Below, one piece after another: positions 35,800 to 48,329 of a stretch of 64,000 nucleotides of DNA. A program made the translations under genes and the position numbers. The notes beneath the pieces are model-generated. The model saw only the letters and a program-made list of their open reading frames with translations. It did no database searches and was not told the origin of the DNA. The DNA lies in the NCBI GenBank assembly GCA_013398055.1, contig VZRS01012605.1, positions 186,001 through 250,000 on the forward strand. Reading direction: 5' to 3'. Each line of letters opens with the position of its first letter. The first letter of the stretch is position 1. The stretch comes from Ifrita kowaldi. Lineage: Eukaryota; Chordata; Aves; Passeriformes; Cinclosomatidae.

Positions 35800-38700
35800 T
35801 TTCACACTTAAAACCACTTGGGTTTTTGGTGCTAAACTCCTTCCAAACCCTCCTTTTAACACTGCAGTAGTGACATGATTGTGCTTAAATGCACAGAATG
35901 AAAGAGATTACACTGAAGTTGTGGAAAGTGCAATCTTTTCTTACCTGTAAAGGCCTCTCTGGCAGGGAATCCAGATGAGCTTTCACGTGCTTAAGTGTCT
36001 TTCCACCCTCCTCAGTCAATGAGGTGGTTGGATCTTCTTTCTTTGGGTCTTCTCCCTACTGGCACCTTGAACAGATGAATCTTGTCAACTGCATCCACAA
36101 ACCTTTCAGCAACAGAAAAAGCTGTTCCACATCAAGGTAACTCTCATTCCTAAATCTTACCCCTACTAATTTTTCCCTATTGTTTGGGGAGTTCTATTTT
36201 TATTCTGCCTATCTACAGAAGCTGCAGTAGTACCAGAGCACATGATTTCTTTTATAACTTGAACTTATTGTATTCTGCTTGCATCAGTAAGAGATGCAAG
36301 AGGGCACTACTGTAATTTTAGGACAGAAAGAAATTAACGACACAGACATGTTTGAGCTGAATGCTGCATTTCAATCCACACAGTAAGAAAGAGCACAGCC
36401 CTGGTGAAATATGCTTATCTTGCAAGTTCATGCTAGCAGCCAAAAGGAGGGAAAAAACACACCAGCGTTTAAAGTGAAATGACACTCTTATATCCTTTTG
36501 CTCCCCTCTTCTTCAGAGCCTGAAAACATTACACTGGTCAAACTGATATGTGGATATTAATATACCTCAACATGAGGCAATGCTCTTTTCATAAAGCATT
36601 ATGCACAAAATATCAGGCCAGAGCTGAAAGTGACAATACACAGGGAGCTGAGAGATGAAACAAAAAAAAAAATCCTCCTCCAAATTCACTTTGCTTGATT
36701 TCCTAGGAAACAACAATTCTTAAGAGGGCTGATAGAGCCCAGCTGGTGATTAGCTGTCTAGATTTAGAAAGAGCAGTTTGGAATCTGTAAGGTTTGTGAA
36801 TATCCAAGACCAGTACCTACAAGAACAAAAACGTAGCTACGTTCCCAAATCTCTGGTGTACAAGGAGGTCCGTTTAGGTCAAGAAGAGCATATCAGCTTG
36901 TCTGATGGAAGATTCACATTAAATGCCTCCAACAGACTCTGTCTGTCCTCCTCCACAGCCATGCTGAGCTGTCTAGGACGCTGAAGTGCATCTCTTCTGG
37001 TTAAATAGGCTCCCATATTCAAGTACACAGCTGCTCACTTAATCTCATTTTTTACTGTCACTTTGGTGACTTCCACTGCGTTGTGTATGAATTCTTGGAG
37101 ATACACTAGAGAAGTTCAAAGCAACTTTCTGAACCCAAAGTATCAGCTCTTTCCCACCTGTCTTAGTGACCAAGTGAAGCCCTATTATGTTAGGATCATG
37201 TGTCTCCCACAGACTGATACTTCTTTATGGAATTCTGGATTCTGACAAATAACTTTGATTTTGCAAGTTTACCCTTTAACTCTTCAAAGTCCCCTCTGCT
37301 GAAGGAATACTTGACACAAGGTAGACTCATCATTAATAGGGTTGTTTTCTAAGCAGGGTATTTGAAAAAAGCTAAAAATCAAAATTTGAGGAGGAATATT
37401 TGTGACATCTGTCACAATACTGCCATGCTACTGAAGGACCCCTCATGTTCAGGAACCATCTACAGAGAAAATGATGTCAGGTAGTGGCAAACATGGTCAC
37501 ATAATGCCTTGACAAGACTCCCTGAAATCATAAATCACATATGCCCTGAATTAGACCTTTTAAGGCTTGTTTAAAGTTCAAAGTTTATAAAAGCACAAGA
37601 TTAAGAACGAGACCATGCTATAGGATGATCACAGCTTTAGCACACTGAAGTAAAACACAAACTTTCCCAGCTGGCATATTTCATGAAATTGATCTTCATC
37701 AATGGAAGAAAATGTCTGGTAGTTTTGAGACCACTGGTGAAAGAAAGGCTTTGCAGCAGCCTCTTCAGGAATTTTCAAAGTTTTTTTTCACTTTCCAAGA
37801 AAAGTGAGTTTCCCTTCAAGTGCCTGGTATGGACAACTTCCTTCATTATACTATAGAAATCTTCATCTAGAGCCGCTGTTAAGGCAAAATATCTGTGCAG
37901 AACTGAGTATAAAGTAAGTTATTTTTATTCTTTTAATAATTACTTCAAATTCCATCATGAGGGAAGAAATTTGATCATGAATTTCTTGTAAGTTTTCATT
38001 TCCTTTTCTAGGTAATGCTACAGAATTTTATTTAGAATAAAAGCTTAGAGCAGAGGCTCTCAAAGTATTCTCAAAGACTTACCAAAAAGTTCTCCGGAAA
38101 TTTACAAACTTCACTGTATTCACTGTGGCAATTCAGGCAACCAGACTTCACTTCTACTTTATTAAAATTTGATCTTATTTGAATTTCACTTCTAAATTTT
38201 TAAATTTATTTTTTCTGCTTTCCATGCTTTGTGCAAGTTTCAAAGAAGCACATTATCAGCTAACAGATCTGCTGAAATTTGGTATCACAATTTGAAAGAT
38301 CTTTTTCAGGCTTCTGCTGCTTTCGTGATACGGTTTCATATCTTTTTTAGCTTTGTTTCTGCTTTTCTGGATAAGCTATCTTGGTTGCAGGAAATTAAAT
38401 ACCTGTTTTCCTAGAGTAAGACACAACAAGCCCAAGGACCAAAGAGGGTAGTTTTTGAAAAGAGAAGGTTTCTTAAGTTTCAGACAAAACCTGAATTTTC
38501 AACAACAGCTTTCTCTTTTGGTCCTGCCTTGACCCTTTTGGGATTGACCCTCGTCTCTTTCCCACATTGTTCTAAGGGATGGCCACATAGGATCCCAAGG
38601 TACCAAATTCAGGTTTCTGGCAAATCTTATTAAGCTACTTAGAATGTAGAAGACCCTGTTTTCCATATGGAAAGCAACCAGTGTCATTCTGGAATGAGCA

Positions 38701-41700
38701 CACTTGAAAGTAAGTTGCTAATCAGCTGTGGCTCAGTTTATGTTAACTCCTGGACAGGCAATCTAATGGAACTAACAGAACACTAATTTTACCTCTCTGG
38801 TCTCCCCTGAAGTCTGTAAAACACAGAGATGCCTGTGTCCCTTTTCCATTGTTACATGCACAAATCTATTTGCATGGCTTAGAGGTGCAATGCACCAGGG
38901 TTTGTTAACAACAGACTGGAGCAGTGGGATGGGGGACAGTCATGTGTGACTGTCGAGTGCAAGAACAACAATCAGGAATCTGAGGAAGCCTAAATTCACT
39001 TTACTAAATATTTTTCCTATTAAAAAAAAAAACAACAAACCCACTGCCCATCATCAACAGACATTATTTACTGCAAGTACTGCATTTGCATTCAAAATTC
39101 AGACTTATAACATCTGAGTCAGTGGCAATAAAATTGGATACTGTATCTATTCACAATGAATATGCAACAGAACACTTCAAGAAAAGAGGAATTTGATCAG
39201 AAAATCTCTGGAGTCTTAACTCCTCAGAAAACACAAACTGTTGAACAGGGAAGGCAAACAGCTTGAAGTGAAGGTTACAACTGAACTGTTTTGGATCCCT
39301 CAGATATCATGCCAATACTAATCAAGGACAGAAAAAAAATTTGCCACTCTTCAGCTTGTATTCCAAATGATGGCACAAAGCACTGACAGAAGAAGGAAAG
39401 ATATGTTTCACTTTGACCTATCTTCACCTTCCTCTTCATATTATAGGTTGTTACAGAGCACCCTGTATTTCTAAAAATTAATACCAAATTTTTGAGATAG
39501 GTAGATATCAAGAAGTGGATCATCTTTCAAGGATATTTAATTTTTATTAGAGAATATTGTCTTTCATAAGTGCTGGAAAATAGCTCTGTTTTATCAATGC
39601 TTTTAATAGAAGATGATTTTAACAGCTGTAAAAGCTGTTGACATTCAAGTAAACACTTGAAACCAAGAACATCCTTGCACTCAAAGCAACAGAAATACCA
39701 GTCCTGTACTGATGAAGTGCCCTACTGCATATAACAGAGTAATTCAGTAAGAATTGCTTCAAAAGAAAGGTCAGCTCTTATGTTTTTGTAAGGTATGCAG
39801 TGTTTGTAATCAATACTCTGCCAGCACTTGTAATGACTTCACTTACAATATTACAAGGTCACTGAAAATGTCATATTGATCTAAACTCACTTATGTACAG
39901 GAATCAGATGATCTAGTACATAAAATGAGAATCATTACTAACTCTCTGCAGTTATATTTGGTTTTTACAGTGATCTTATAAATATTGAAAATATATAGTG
40001 TTTTCCTTGTTCCCATTTATGTCTCAGAGCAGAAAGTTGATTGAAAAGGAGAGAGTAATTACAAGACAGTAATCCATCAGACTTCATTGCATGAAGTTAG
40101 AAAACCTCTTAATCTACTGAAGTTGCCCATATTGTTCTGAAAACACCTAAAAGTTTATGTTGCTTCCTCAATTTCTGCGATAGTTATTGAAAATGTGGAC
40201 AACAATTCCAGCTTTTCAGATTAGAACTGCTCTTCACCCCAACAGCAGCCTTCCCAAGATTATCAGTGTGGCTACCTCATACTACCAAAAGATCCAATCT
40301 CTCCCCCAGCTCTATGCTGTTTGGCCCAGATGACCCCTGTTGTGCTAACACATCTGCTGGCACAAACCATCAGCCATCACAGCAATAGTTTTGCAGAAGG
40401 TGCCTCTACACTTAAGTTTAATTAGGAAAGTGTCAGTGTGAAAAAAGCTGCATTCCATGATGAGATGTACACACTAAAATGCTGAGGTCCGACTGCCACA
40501 ACTGGGCAAAGAAAGCCCAATGTCAAAGCATGTGTGCAAGCACAGCTGGATCAACCATGCGGGTGTGGCTGAAGTAGCACAATCCCAGGCTATCATTTTA
40601 TCCATGATGGAGCACCTCTCAAACTGTGTTCATTTCTCAAACTGTCATAGATAAAAAACCAGAGATACTCTCTCTAGTCATAAAATACATCTACAATTCT
40701 TTTGACAGTAAATCCTAATTAGTTGCTGCTTTTTAAGGCTTAACTGAAGCCACCACTCCTATACAATAAGTCACCTTCGTGTAGTGTGCTTGAAGTGACA
40801 ATACAAAGGGTTCTTTACATCACTCAGGCCTTCTCAGCAGTACCAGTAAGAGTATCCCAGACTTCTTATCACTTGATGACCTCTGGGTGTTAAGAGAAAC
40901 AAAGAATGCTCACTACATACAATCCCAGTGGACTGCAGCCACTTTAAAAATGCATCTTTTTCTTTCATGCTGGGAAAACACTCTTGCCAAAGGAAGGCTT
41001 TCCCACATGCAGGTGGGAAAGTCACCTGTCACGACTGATCTTGTTGCATGTATCTTTTGCAGAAGATGCCACGCAAACCTCAAGCATGTTTTGCAGTAAC
41101 AAAGCCCTTGCACAAGTGCCCCAGCTAAAACTCCAGCTCCCTCACAGGTATTTACAGATGTTCCTGGAACTCTTTATTATTTACATACAAAGGGAACTAG
41201 TCTTTCACCAAATTGCATGAGGCAGCTTCACAATTTCTCCTTTAGTTTTATCATAAAATGTTACTGTAGTAAGAAAAGTACTTTCTTTGTATAAAATGGT
41301 CAGCTACATATAATCGGATTTGTATTTTTCAGCACTGACATTTCCTCTGTGCAACTGCATTTATAACTGCTAATTTCTAGTGTTGCTCCTTGACTGCTGC
41401 CTTCTCTGCAGCTAAAGAAGTTTTGATTTCAAACTGAAGACATTTGCATAAACATATTTTGTCCTCGTTTTCATACAGCAAAATAGTTCAACTATGGCTG
41501 GTTATACTGTACTCAAACTGGTCTAAACTGAGAACTAAAAGCTATCCTTCTGTGAAAGCTGAACACACATATGTCCCTGATGGAATATGAACTCCACATA
41601 TAGCTCCTCATTTGCTGCCAAGTACAGCGTCTTGAATCCTCTCATTACTCCAGCCACCAAAGCACATAACCATACAAAAACCCGTCGGCACACACTGTTT

Positions 41701-42359
41701 CTGTAAGTAGTCAGTTTATCAACACTGGCTATGACTGACATCTTCAGGTGCTATTATCTATGTGTGTTGTTCACAGACCCTACCATCCAAGTAAGCTCAG
41801 CTCCACCGCATTGTAGTGTGATGCTCAACAACACATGCTACACGGTTTTGTATCAAAAATCTCATGTCGAGATGAAAAAGAGGTGAAAGAAAACACTTAA
41901 AAATAAAAACTATACTTCACAAGCCACTTTTGGAATTGTATTCTCACTGCTGGCAGCTCACTCTCATTCAACTGAGTGAAGCAAATGAATTAAGGCGTGT
42001 ATGTACCTCAAAAGAGCAGAAGACAGTTGAGCTGACTAGCTTTTAAAGACTTACTTGAAGTACTGGGAAGGGAAACAAAAACCCCAGAAAACTATATCCA
42101 ATTAATGGAGCCTAGAAATTAATGCAATAATTAAACAAGTGGACATCATGATAAACAGTAAATCCTCCTCTCTCCCTGTACTTCATAAAATCACAGAAAG
42201 GTTAGGGTTAGAACCTGAAGATGGTAACCATCACTTGCCAAGGGAAACAGCCCTGGGGTGGCCACCACCTGAGGTGGAGCAGGGGATCAAGGTGGGCAGG
42301 GCAAATTTCTAGAGCTGGGGAAACTGCATTTGGCTGAGCTAACAGTGATGGAACAGCGA
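35800..42359. other. Intergenic AT-rich DNA, no gene seen
   Basis: About 6.5 kb without a recognisable gene or repeat apart from short A runs (36,661-36,672; 39,019-39,031). A possible CR1 3' end remnant on the minus strand may lie at 42,185-42,225 ('aaaatcacagaaaggttagggttag'), but it is too short to claim. Confidence 0.5.
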
Positions 42360-44252
42360 TGGTGGCTGATTTAAACACAACTCTCTATTCCTCCCAGGCT
42401 ACCTTTCCTTGCTTTCACTCTCTGTAAGCTACTTGTGCTTCAAGTTTGTCCAGGAGCATCTTGTTCATATGTGCAGGCCCCCTGCATTCTTGCCTAATTT
42501 CCCTGGCAAGGACACAAACCTTGAACACCATGCAGCTCTCTTGAGGCCCTTACCCCCACGGCTCCATCCCCTGGTACTCTACCAAGAAGAGGCCAAAGTC
42601 TCTCCTGAGTAGTGAGCTTGCTGTGCAACCCCCTTGCTGCCATATGGATCTCAAGCTCCACTATATCATGGACACTTTAGCCCAGGCTGTCCCTGAGCTT
42701 CACATTCCCCACCAGCCCCTCCTTGTTGGGAGAACAAGATCCACCCACAGCACCTCTCCTCCTTGGCTCGTCTATCCAACTTGTAGAGGGAAGTTATCAA
42801 AGAATTCCAGGAAGCTCCTAATGCAAGAGGTTTATGACTCTCTGCATTGTCCTTTCAACAGACACTTGTGTGGTTGAAGTACCCCATGAAAACCAGGGTT
42901 TGTGAAGGCAAGGTCATTCCTGTCTTTCTGTAAAGGGCCTCAGCTGCTTGGTCTTCCTGGTCAGATAGTCTGTAGCAGACTGTAGCACACCCCTGCTATG
43001 AAGTCCCCTGTTCCTTGCCTGTCTTGAATCCTGACCCATCTCAGTCAGCTCTTCATCCATCCCCAGGTGAAACTCCATTGACTCCAGCTGGTCATTGACA
43101 CAGGGGGCAATCCTGCCTCCTCATCTCATCTCATGTCATCTCTCCTTTGCCTGACTTTGCTAAAGAGCCCTTACCCTTCCATTTGAGCCACAGGAGTCAA
43201 CCCATGTTTCCATGATGCCAATGATTGTAGCCCTGCAGGCCCGCACCTATCCCTCCTGTTTATTCCCCCTGCTGTGTGTGCGTTAGCAGAGAGGCATTGA
43301 GCAGGACCCCTGATGAAGCTTTCTGGTTGGAGTAGCTGGAATTCCTTGATGTTGTAATTCAGGTTCTCTCCTGCTGAGCTGCTTAATGCTGCAGGCTCTG
43401 GGCACCTCTTGCTGACTGGGAAAGCGGGTCACTCACAACTGATCACCATTATATCTGATGATACCTCTCCCCCATTGTACATAGTTTAATGCCCTATCAG
43501 TAAGTCCCATTAGCCCTCGACCAAAGACTCTTTTTCCCATTTTAGAGAGGCAAACCCATCTGAATGCACCACGTGCAGTACCATGTAGGTCAACCCATTA
43601 TACGAAAGAAACCAAAATTTTGGCAGTGTGGCACTACCCCCAGAGTCAGGTACTAAGACCGTGTCCATCTGCTTTTTTCAGTGTCACTACCTGCACCTAC
43701 AAAAGCAGAGGGAAAAACAGCTTGTGCCCCTGAATACTTCACCAACCATCCCAGGACCTTGAAGTCTCTTTTGCCAGCCTTTGGACTTTGTGTTGTGGCT
43801 TCATCACCATGCATGTGGAGGACCAACAACAGGTAGTATTAGCCTGAACCAGGCCAGGAAGTTTCCCAGTGATGTCCATAACCCATGCCCGAGGGAGGCA
43901 GACATCTGTTGGAGAAGGACCTTCGTCCTCATCATCCATTGATTCTCCTACCACATCCAGAGCCTCATACCTATTGAACAGAGGCACCTGGGAGAGTGAG
44001 CTGGACAAGGAGAGCTTTTGCCTGTTGCACCGAGCAAGGACTTGCCTCCATTCACCCCTTCCTTCTGATCTACCGCCTTCAGACTGGCAGGGGGAGGTTA
44101 CGTGACACTCTTGATCTGGGTTTGTTTCTCGTCTCTGCTCCTGTCTCAGGAAGGCCAGAGCACAGTGCAACTGGTGTACCTCCTCCTTGGAGTCCCTGAT
44201 ACTTCTTAATCCTTCTACCTCATCTCTTGGAAAACACACCAGGGTGTTCACT
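42360..44252 (-). repeat. CR1-type LINE 5' part: ORF1 esterase and ORF2 endonuclease remnants
   Basis: Read on the minus strand, 44,252-43,739 is open for 170 codons. It resembles the ORF1 of avian CR1 elements: a Glu/Gln-rich helical stretch, 'VPLFNRYEAL', a degraded esterase box ('VVGES' in place of GDS), then 'LPRAWVMDITGKLPGLVQ'. Further on come 'NFGFF' and 'MGLPL' remnants of the esterase end (about 43,500-43,640), then a boundary block with 'ctctctgctaacgcacaca' (43,270) and endonuclease pieces down to about 42,400. The 3' half, with reverse transcriptase, is absent. Such 5'-end copies lacking 3' ends are unusual for CR1, because most insertions lose the 5' side. The element is in the same direction as ELAVL2 and lies about 300 bases beyond its proposed poly(A) site. 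Confidence 0.75.
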
Positions 44253-44554
44253 TAGTTACACTGGATAGCAGCCTGCTAGACAGACAGCAAATTAATTTTT
44301 ACTGAATGTGTTTGATGACTCCCATTTATTATATCAGGCTAAGTACTGAGTGGTTAATGTAAAACTGAAGTGAAAAGATTCTGCACTAATTCTAATATAA
44401 CAGAACTGGTACACAGCTTCACTGTCTTACTTGTTTTTAACTAGGATCCTAACCTAAATTACAAGCAGCTCAAGAGCTTTGCAGAAACCTTTCACTCAGA
44501 TAACTTACTCATTAAAGCAGTGGAAAATATGGTAAAAGACAACCTCAGGACACT

Positions 44555-46976
44555 GTTTTCCCTTCAACTTTGTTTATTGATGTACTGAACATGAAAAAGT
44601 ACAAAGAATCCAAACACAAAAGAAAACATGTACAACCTCTTAAATACCCAACAGAATATATTCTCTATTCCAACAAATGTGAATTAAGTCATACTATACA
44701 ACTTCAAATAAATACCAGCCTTATATTTTACTAAGTGCTCTGATAAACACTGTAAAGTGAAGCCCAATTTACATGCCTTCTCATCAATGCCGTTAGTTGC
44801 TACAGTAGCATAGGAAAGAAGCATGTAGCTACTATTTCTCCCACATTGGAAAGTTTGTGATTTCTATACTATATACAACTTTTAATGCAGAGGATTAGCT
44901 TTAACAATCTAAATGCATCTAAGAATGAAGAAGTACTCAGGAAGCCAATTGATTTTTGAATAGCATTGAGTGGGTCAGCATGAAAACTTGCTTATTCACT
45001 TTAGCACGCGCTTCACAGTATATGTACTGTACTATACTGAAAATTTTATAACTACAATTTAAAAGAATAAGAACCAAAAACAACTGCAAATATAGTGTAC
45101 AACTATGTTATGCATAGAACATTGCTTTTTCTAAGGGGAAGCGTATGAGCATCTCAGTTTATACAAAAAGCAGGACGTAACTACATAGTTGTCAGTGCAT
45201 CCTGGTGAAGGCATCAAACCCTCAGCTTTTTTTTTTAAAAATTTAATTATAAGCTAGATGCTAATCAGAAAATATTCTGTATTTGTTTTCCTTAAATTTC
45301 TTCAATACATGGTAAAGACTTTTTCTATTTCCCCAAATAGTGATTTAAGCATCATACAAAGTTAAACTTCAATAGCATACAGGTATTTATGGTTTTCATA
45401 TGAAAAATGTAAGGAAATTTGCTCAAAACATATGTTTATACTTGTTTTTCTTTTTTACCACAAACATATTTATAAACAAAAATGTTGCATCACCATAAAC
45501 AGCTGAAGCTAGACTATCTACAGACAAAAATAGCAACAGATCTGATGCACTGTAAATTCAAGTCCTCAGGACAAAAAAAAAAGGAAAGGAAAAAAAAACG
45601 AAGCAGACCTCAAGTAACAATGTTAATGCCATTTACAAAGAAAAAACTTATACAAAAACATTCAAAATTGAACATCACTTGGCATGTAACTTAAAAAACA
45701 AACTGTAATTAAAATTAGCTGAAAGGTTCATAACTTAAGGTCTTATTTACATTACACAAAGCTCAGGTGTTAGCCTTGAACATAACTTTCAAAATACCTC
45801 CTAACCTATCCAACTCAGGTCACTTCTGCTGATTTGCTACTGCGCAAACCATGCTCGATGTCTTTTCTTAAGACAAAACAATTCTTCAAACAATAGCAAG
45901 TACATCACTAAACACCATGAGCTCTATCTGAAGGGAATTCTTTAGGAAGAACAGATTTTTTTTTCCCCCATCTCTCAGTATTTTAAGTTTTCTGCTTGCT
46001 CTTATATTCTTTTTTTTAAATTTTCATTTGTTTCAAAATCACAAATTAAAGTGAGCCACCTATCACTTAATAACCAGGATGATCAATGACTCCACTGATG
46101 ATTACAAAAAATGAAACCAACAGTGCATCCCATTGACTTTACTTCTTAATACAAAGGTCTCAAAAGTAGTTCTACATCATAAATCTCTCTAAATTTTTTC
46201 CCAACAATTGCAAATTTCCTGGTAAGTTTTAAAAGCTCACTAGGTGTCATACGAAGAGATTTCTCAAAGTATTCAAGTCAAAATATTTGTTCCAGGACCA
46301 GTAAAAAGTTTCTCCAAATTTTTTATTTTTTTTATAAAAATAGATGCTTTTTTAAACCCACATCAAAGAGGCTCTTATCTCTTTGGCAAGGTACTGCTTT
46401 ACGAAAAGTTCTCCAGTATTCTTACAATAAGCTTTTATAATGTGTTCCCATTCCCCAACCCAAATGAAGATGATGAAATAAATACTGCTTATAATTTTAT
46501 AAATAAAATGTAAACTTCAGATACTTTTCTTGAACAACAAAACAAAACAATAATGCATTACAATGTAAATTAAACACAAAGCAAATCAAGAAATGACAAA
46601 AGAAAAATTACAGTATTACACAAAGCCTCGGTATTTACTCATAGGTTAAAGGCAGCCATGTATAAAGAAAAAAACTTCTTCCCTTAGCTGAAACATTTTA
46701 AAAGGTCCACCTTCTTCAAAGAAGGCAATAGAATACGCGTTGTGACAGGTAAAAACCCTGTACCTCTTGTCAATACTCAAACACAAAAGATAGTTAAGAA
46801 GTTCTAATTCAAATATTAGCAATAAAAAAATCTCACATATTCTTAGGATGCTAAGTAGTCATTTTATCCCCATTTCCACACTGGCATACAACAAAGGCAT
46901 TTACTAATGCATAGAGCTTCTTGTAAATTGCCTTTGTTGTATAGTTTTCATGTATTAATGCACTGAGAATAACTTG
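44555..46976 (-). other. ELAVL2: ELAVL2 3' untranslated region
   Basis: This runs from just past the stop codon to a minus-strand AATAAA at 44,573-44,578. It is AT-rich and free of any recognised repeat, in contrast to flanking DNA. On the mRNA strand it has U-rich tracts (for example 45,573-45,598) and several AUUUA elements. ELAV proteins bind U-rich and AU-rich 3' UTRs, including those of their own family, so autoregulation is plausible but inferred. The 2.4-kb length suits a neuronal ELAV transcript. The cleavage site is placed by the signal only; proximal alternatives such as the AATAAA at 46,321-46,326 are possible. Confidence 0.7.
44573..44578 (-). promoter_or_regulatory. ELAVL2: Proposed ELAVL2 polyadenylation signal (AATAAA)
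   Basis: A canonical hexamer on the minus strand, followed downstream by a G/U-containing stretch ('gttgaagggaaaacagtgtcc'). It lies at the point where repeat-free 3' UTR-like sequence ends. The CR1 ORF1 remnant begins about 300 bases further. Confidence 0.5.
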
Positions 46977-47304
46977 TTAGGCTTTGTGCGTTTTGTTTGT
47001 TTTGAAGGAGACCTGCAATACTCTGTCACCAAGGCGGTATCCATTCAGGCTGGCTATTGCCATAGCTGCCTCATCGTAGTTTGTCATAGTCACAAATCCA
47101 AAACCTTTGCACTTGTTGGTGTTAAAGTCACGGATGACCTTCACATTGGTTACGGCTCCGAAGGGTCCAAACATTTGCCAGAGGATACTCTCATCAGCAT
47201 CAGGGGCCAAGTTGTACACAAAAATGCACCACCCAGTTCCTGCATGTCCAGGGATATTAATTCCGGCCAAACTGGTCATTCCGTCAATGGTCATTGGAGG
47301 AAAC
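46977..47304 (-). CDS. ELAVL2: ELAVL2 terminal coding exon (RRM3 and stop)
   Basis: This exon encodes the end of the hinge and the third RNA-recognition motif of an ELAV-like neuronal RNA-binding protein, which binds AU/U-rich RNA and controls stability, translation and splicing. It reads 'FPPMTIDGMTSLAGINIPGH', then RRM3 with RNP2 'IFVYNL' and RNP1 'KGFGFVTM', and ends 'KTNKTHKA' before TAA (46,977-46,979). The Thr-His-Lys-Ala end points to ELAVL2 rather than ELAVL4, which I recall ending Ala-His-Lys-Ser. The acceptor is tag|GTTT at 47,305-47,307; another AG lies three bases earlier (on the mRNA), but using it would bring in an in-frame TAG triplet. The first G completes an Arg codon. The exon has 328 coding bases, with no frameshift. 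Pro replaces the usual Ser in 'RFSPM', and Ala occupies the 'GHPGT' position. Confidence 0.96.
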
Positions 47305-47785
47305 CTACTAAAGAATGAGGGAAAGCAAAACAGAATCATAATATAGCTGTTCACACGGAACCCCAGCAAAGAAATGTCAAAATAAAAGAAGAGAATGATA
47401 CAGAGCTTTTCACAGAATGAACATGTTGCTCAGACTAGGAAGAGAAGATCAAAAATATTTTTTGCCCCCTAACTGCGCAAATACTATGCAAAAAATTATA
47501 CACGAATAGGGAGAACAGTGCTAGGTATGTCTGAAATGATGTAACATAGAAAATCAAAAGGAAAGCATGCTATAAAACCAGTGAGGATTAGCAAGTCATT
47601 TGAAACAGGAATTCCATGGAACTGCTACAAAAGGTTTGTCTATTTCATGCAAAATGCATCAAAATGAACAATTTCAGCTGAAGTCTCAACATGCAAAAAT
47701 TCAACATAAGTCTTACTGAAAAGTAAGAGTTTGCAAAATACTTCAAAATAATTTGGTTGTTATGAACCAACTAATCCTTTATTAC

Positions 47786-47824
47786 CTCTTTACTCCATAA
47801 GCTATGTTGAGCAGATTGTCCAAC
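47786..47824 (-). CDS. ELAVL2: ELAVL2 39-nt hinge microexon
   Basis: Bounded by ttgcag|GTTGGAC and AAGAG|gtaata, it is exactly 39 bases and codes 'LDNLLNIAYGVKR' together with its neighbours' split Arg codons (phase 2 in, phase 2 out). This is the known alternatively used hinge segment between RRM2 and RRM3 of ELAV-family proteins, tied to nuclear export or localisation. Either inclusion or skipping keeps the reading frame, because both flanking junctions form AGG. The usual 'LLNMAYGVK' has Ile (ATA) in place of Met. It lies only 481 bases from the terminal exon but 5.4 kb from the preceding one. It was found by looking for this segment, since it is too short for an ORF search. Confidence 0.93.
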
Positions 47825-48329
47825 CTGCAAAACATTTAGCAACATGTTCAGTCTTCAGACTTTTCCACCCTTTAAGATTAAGGAAACTTAGCATATTACT
47901 GTCACATCCATTACACTGTATGGAACCTCATGCAATGTTAAAGTACCACCACTGAAAGAGCCGTGGCACCTCGTTGCACCTAACAGTGAATACAAAATAG
48001 ATACGCTGTGTAGTAACCACAACCATGAGAAGTTCATTTCATAAAGCATACCACTGCCACAAGTTTAGCCTGAATCACATACTGTTACCATAAAGTTACA
48101 GTCAGTGACCACATCAGTGAAGTTTTCCACATGACTAACTTGGCTGAGACAGAGGCTTTTACTGAGGCTTCTTACATGTTTGCTGGCATGACTGTCAAGA
48201 CAGGTGCAGTATTTTGGGCCAATAGCAACTGTGGTAACATGAACTCCAAAAAAAGATTTTTCATATTCCTACTCCTTCTGGCAATTCCAAAATGTTGTGA
48301 GGTGGAAGGCTGGTTTGGCTGAGCAGGGC

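Noticed and set aside
44573..47304. ELAVL4 as the identity of the ELAV gene
   Set aside because: The terminal residues Thr-His-Lys-Ala and the 39-nt (not 42-nt) hinge segment fit ELAVL2 better. ELAVL4 ends differently as far as I recall.
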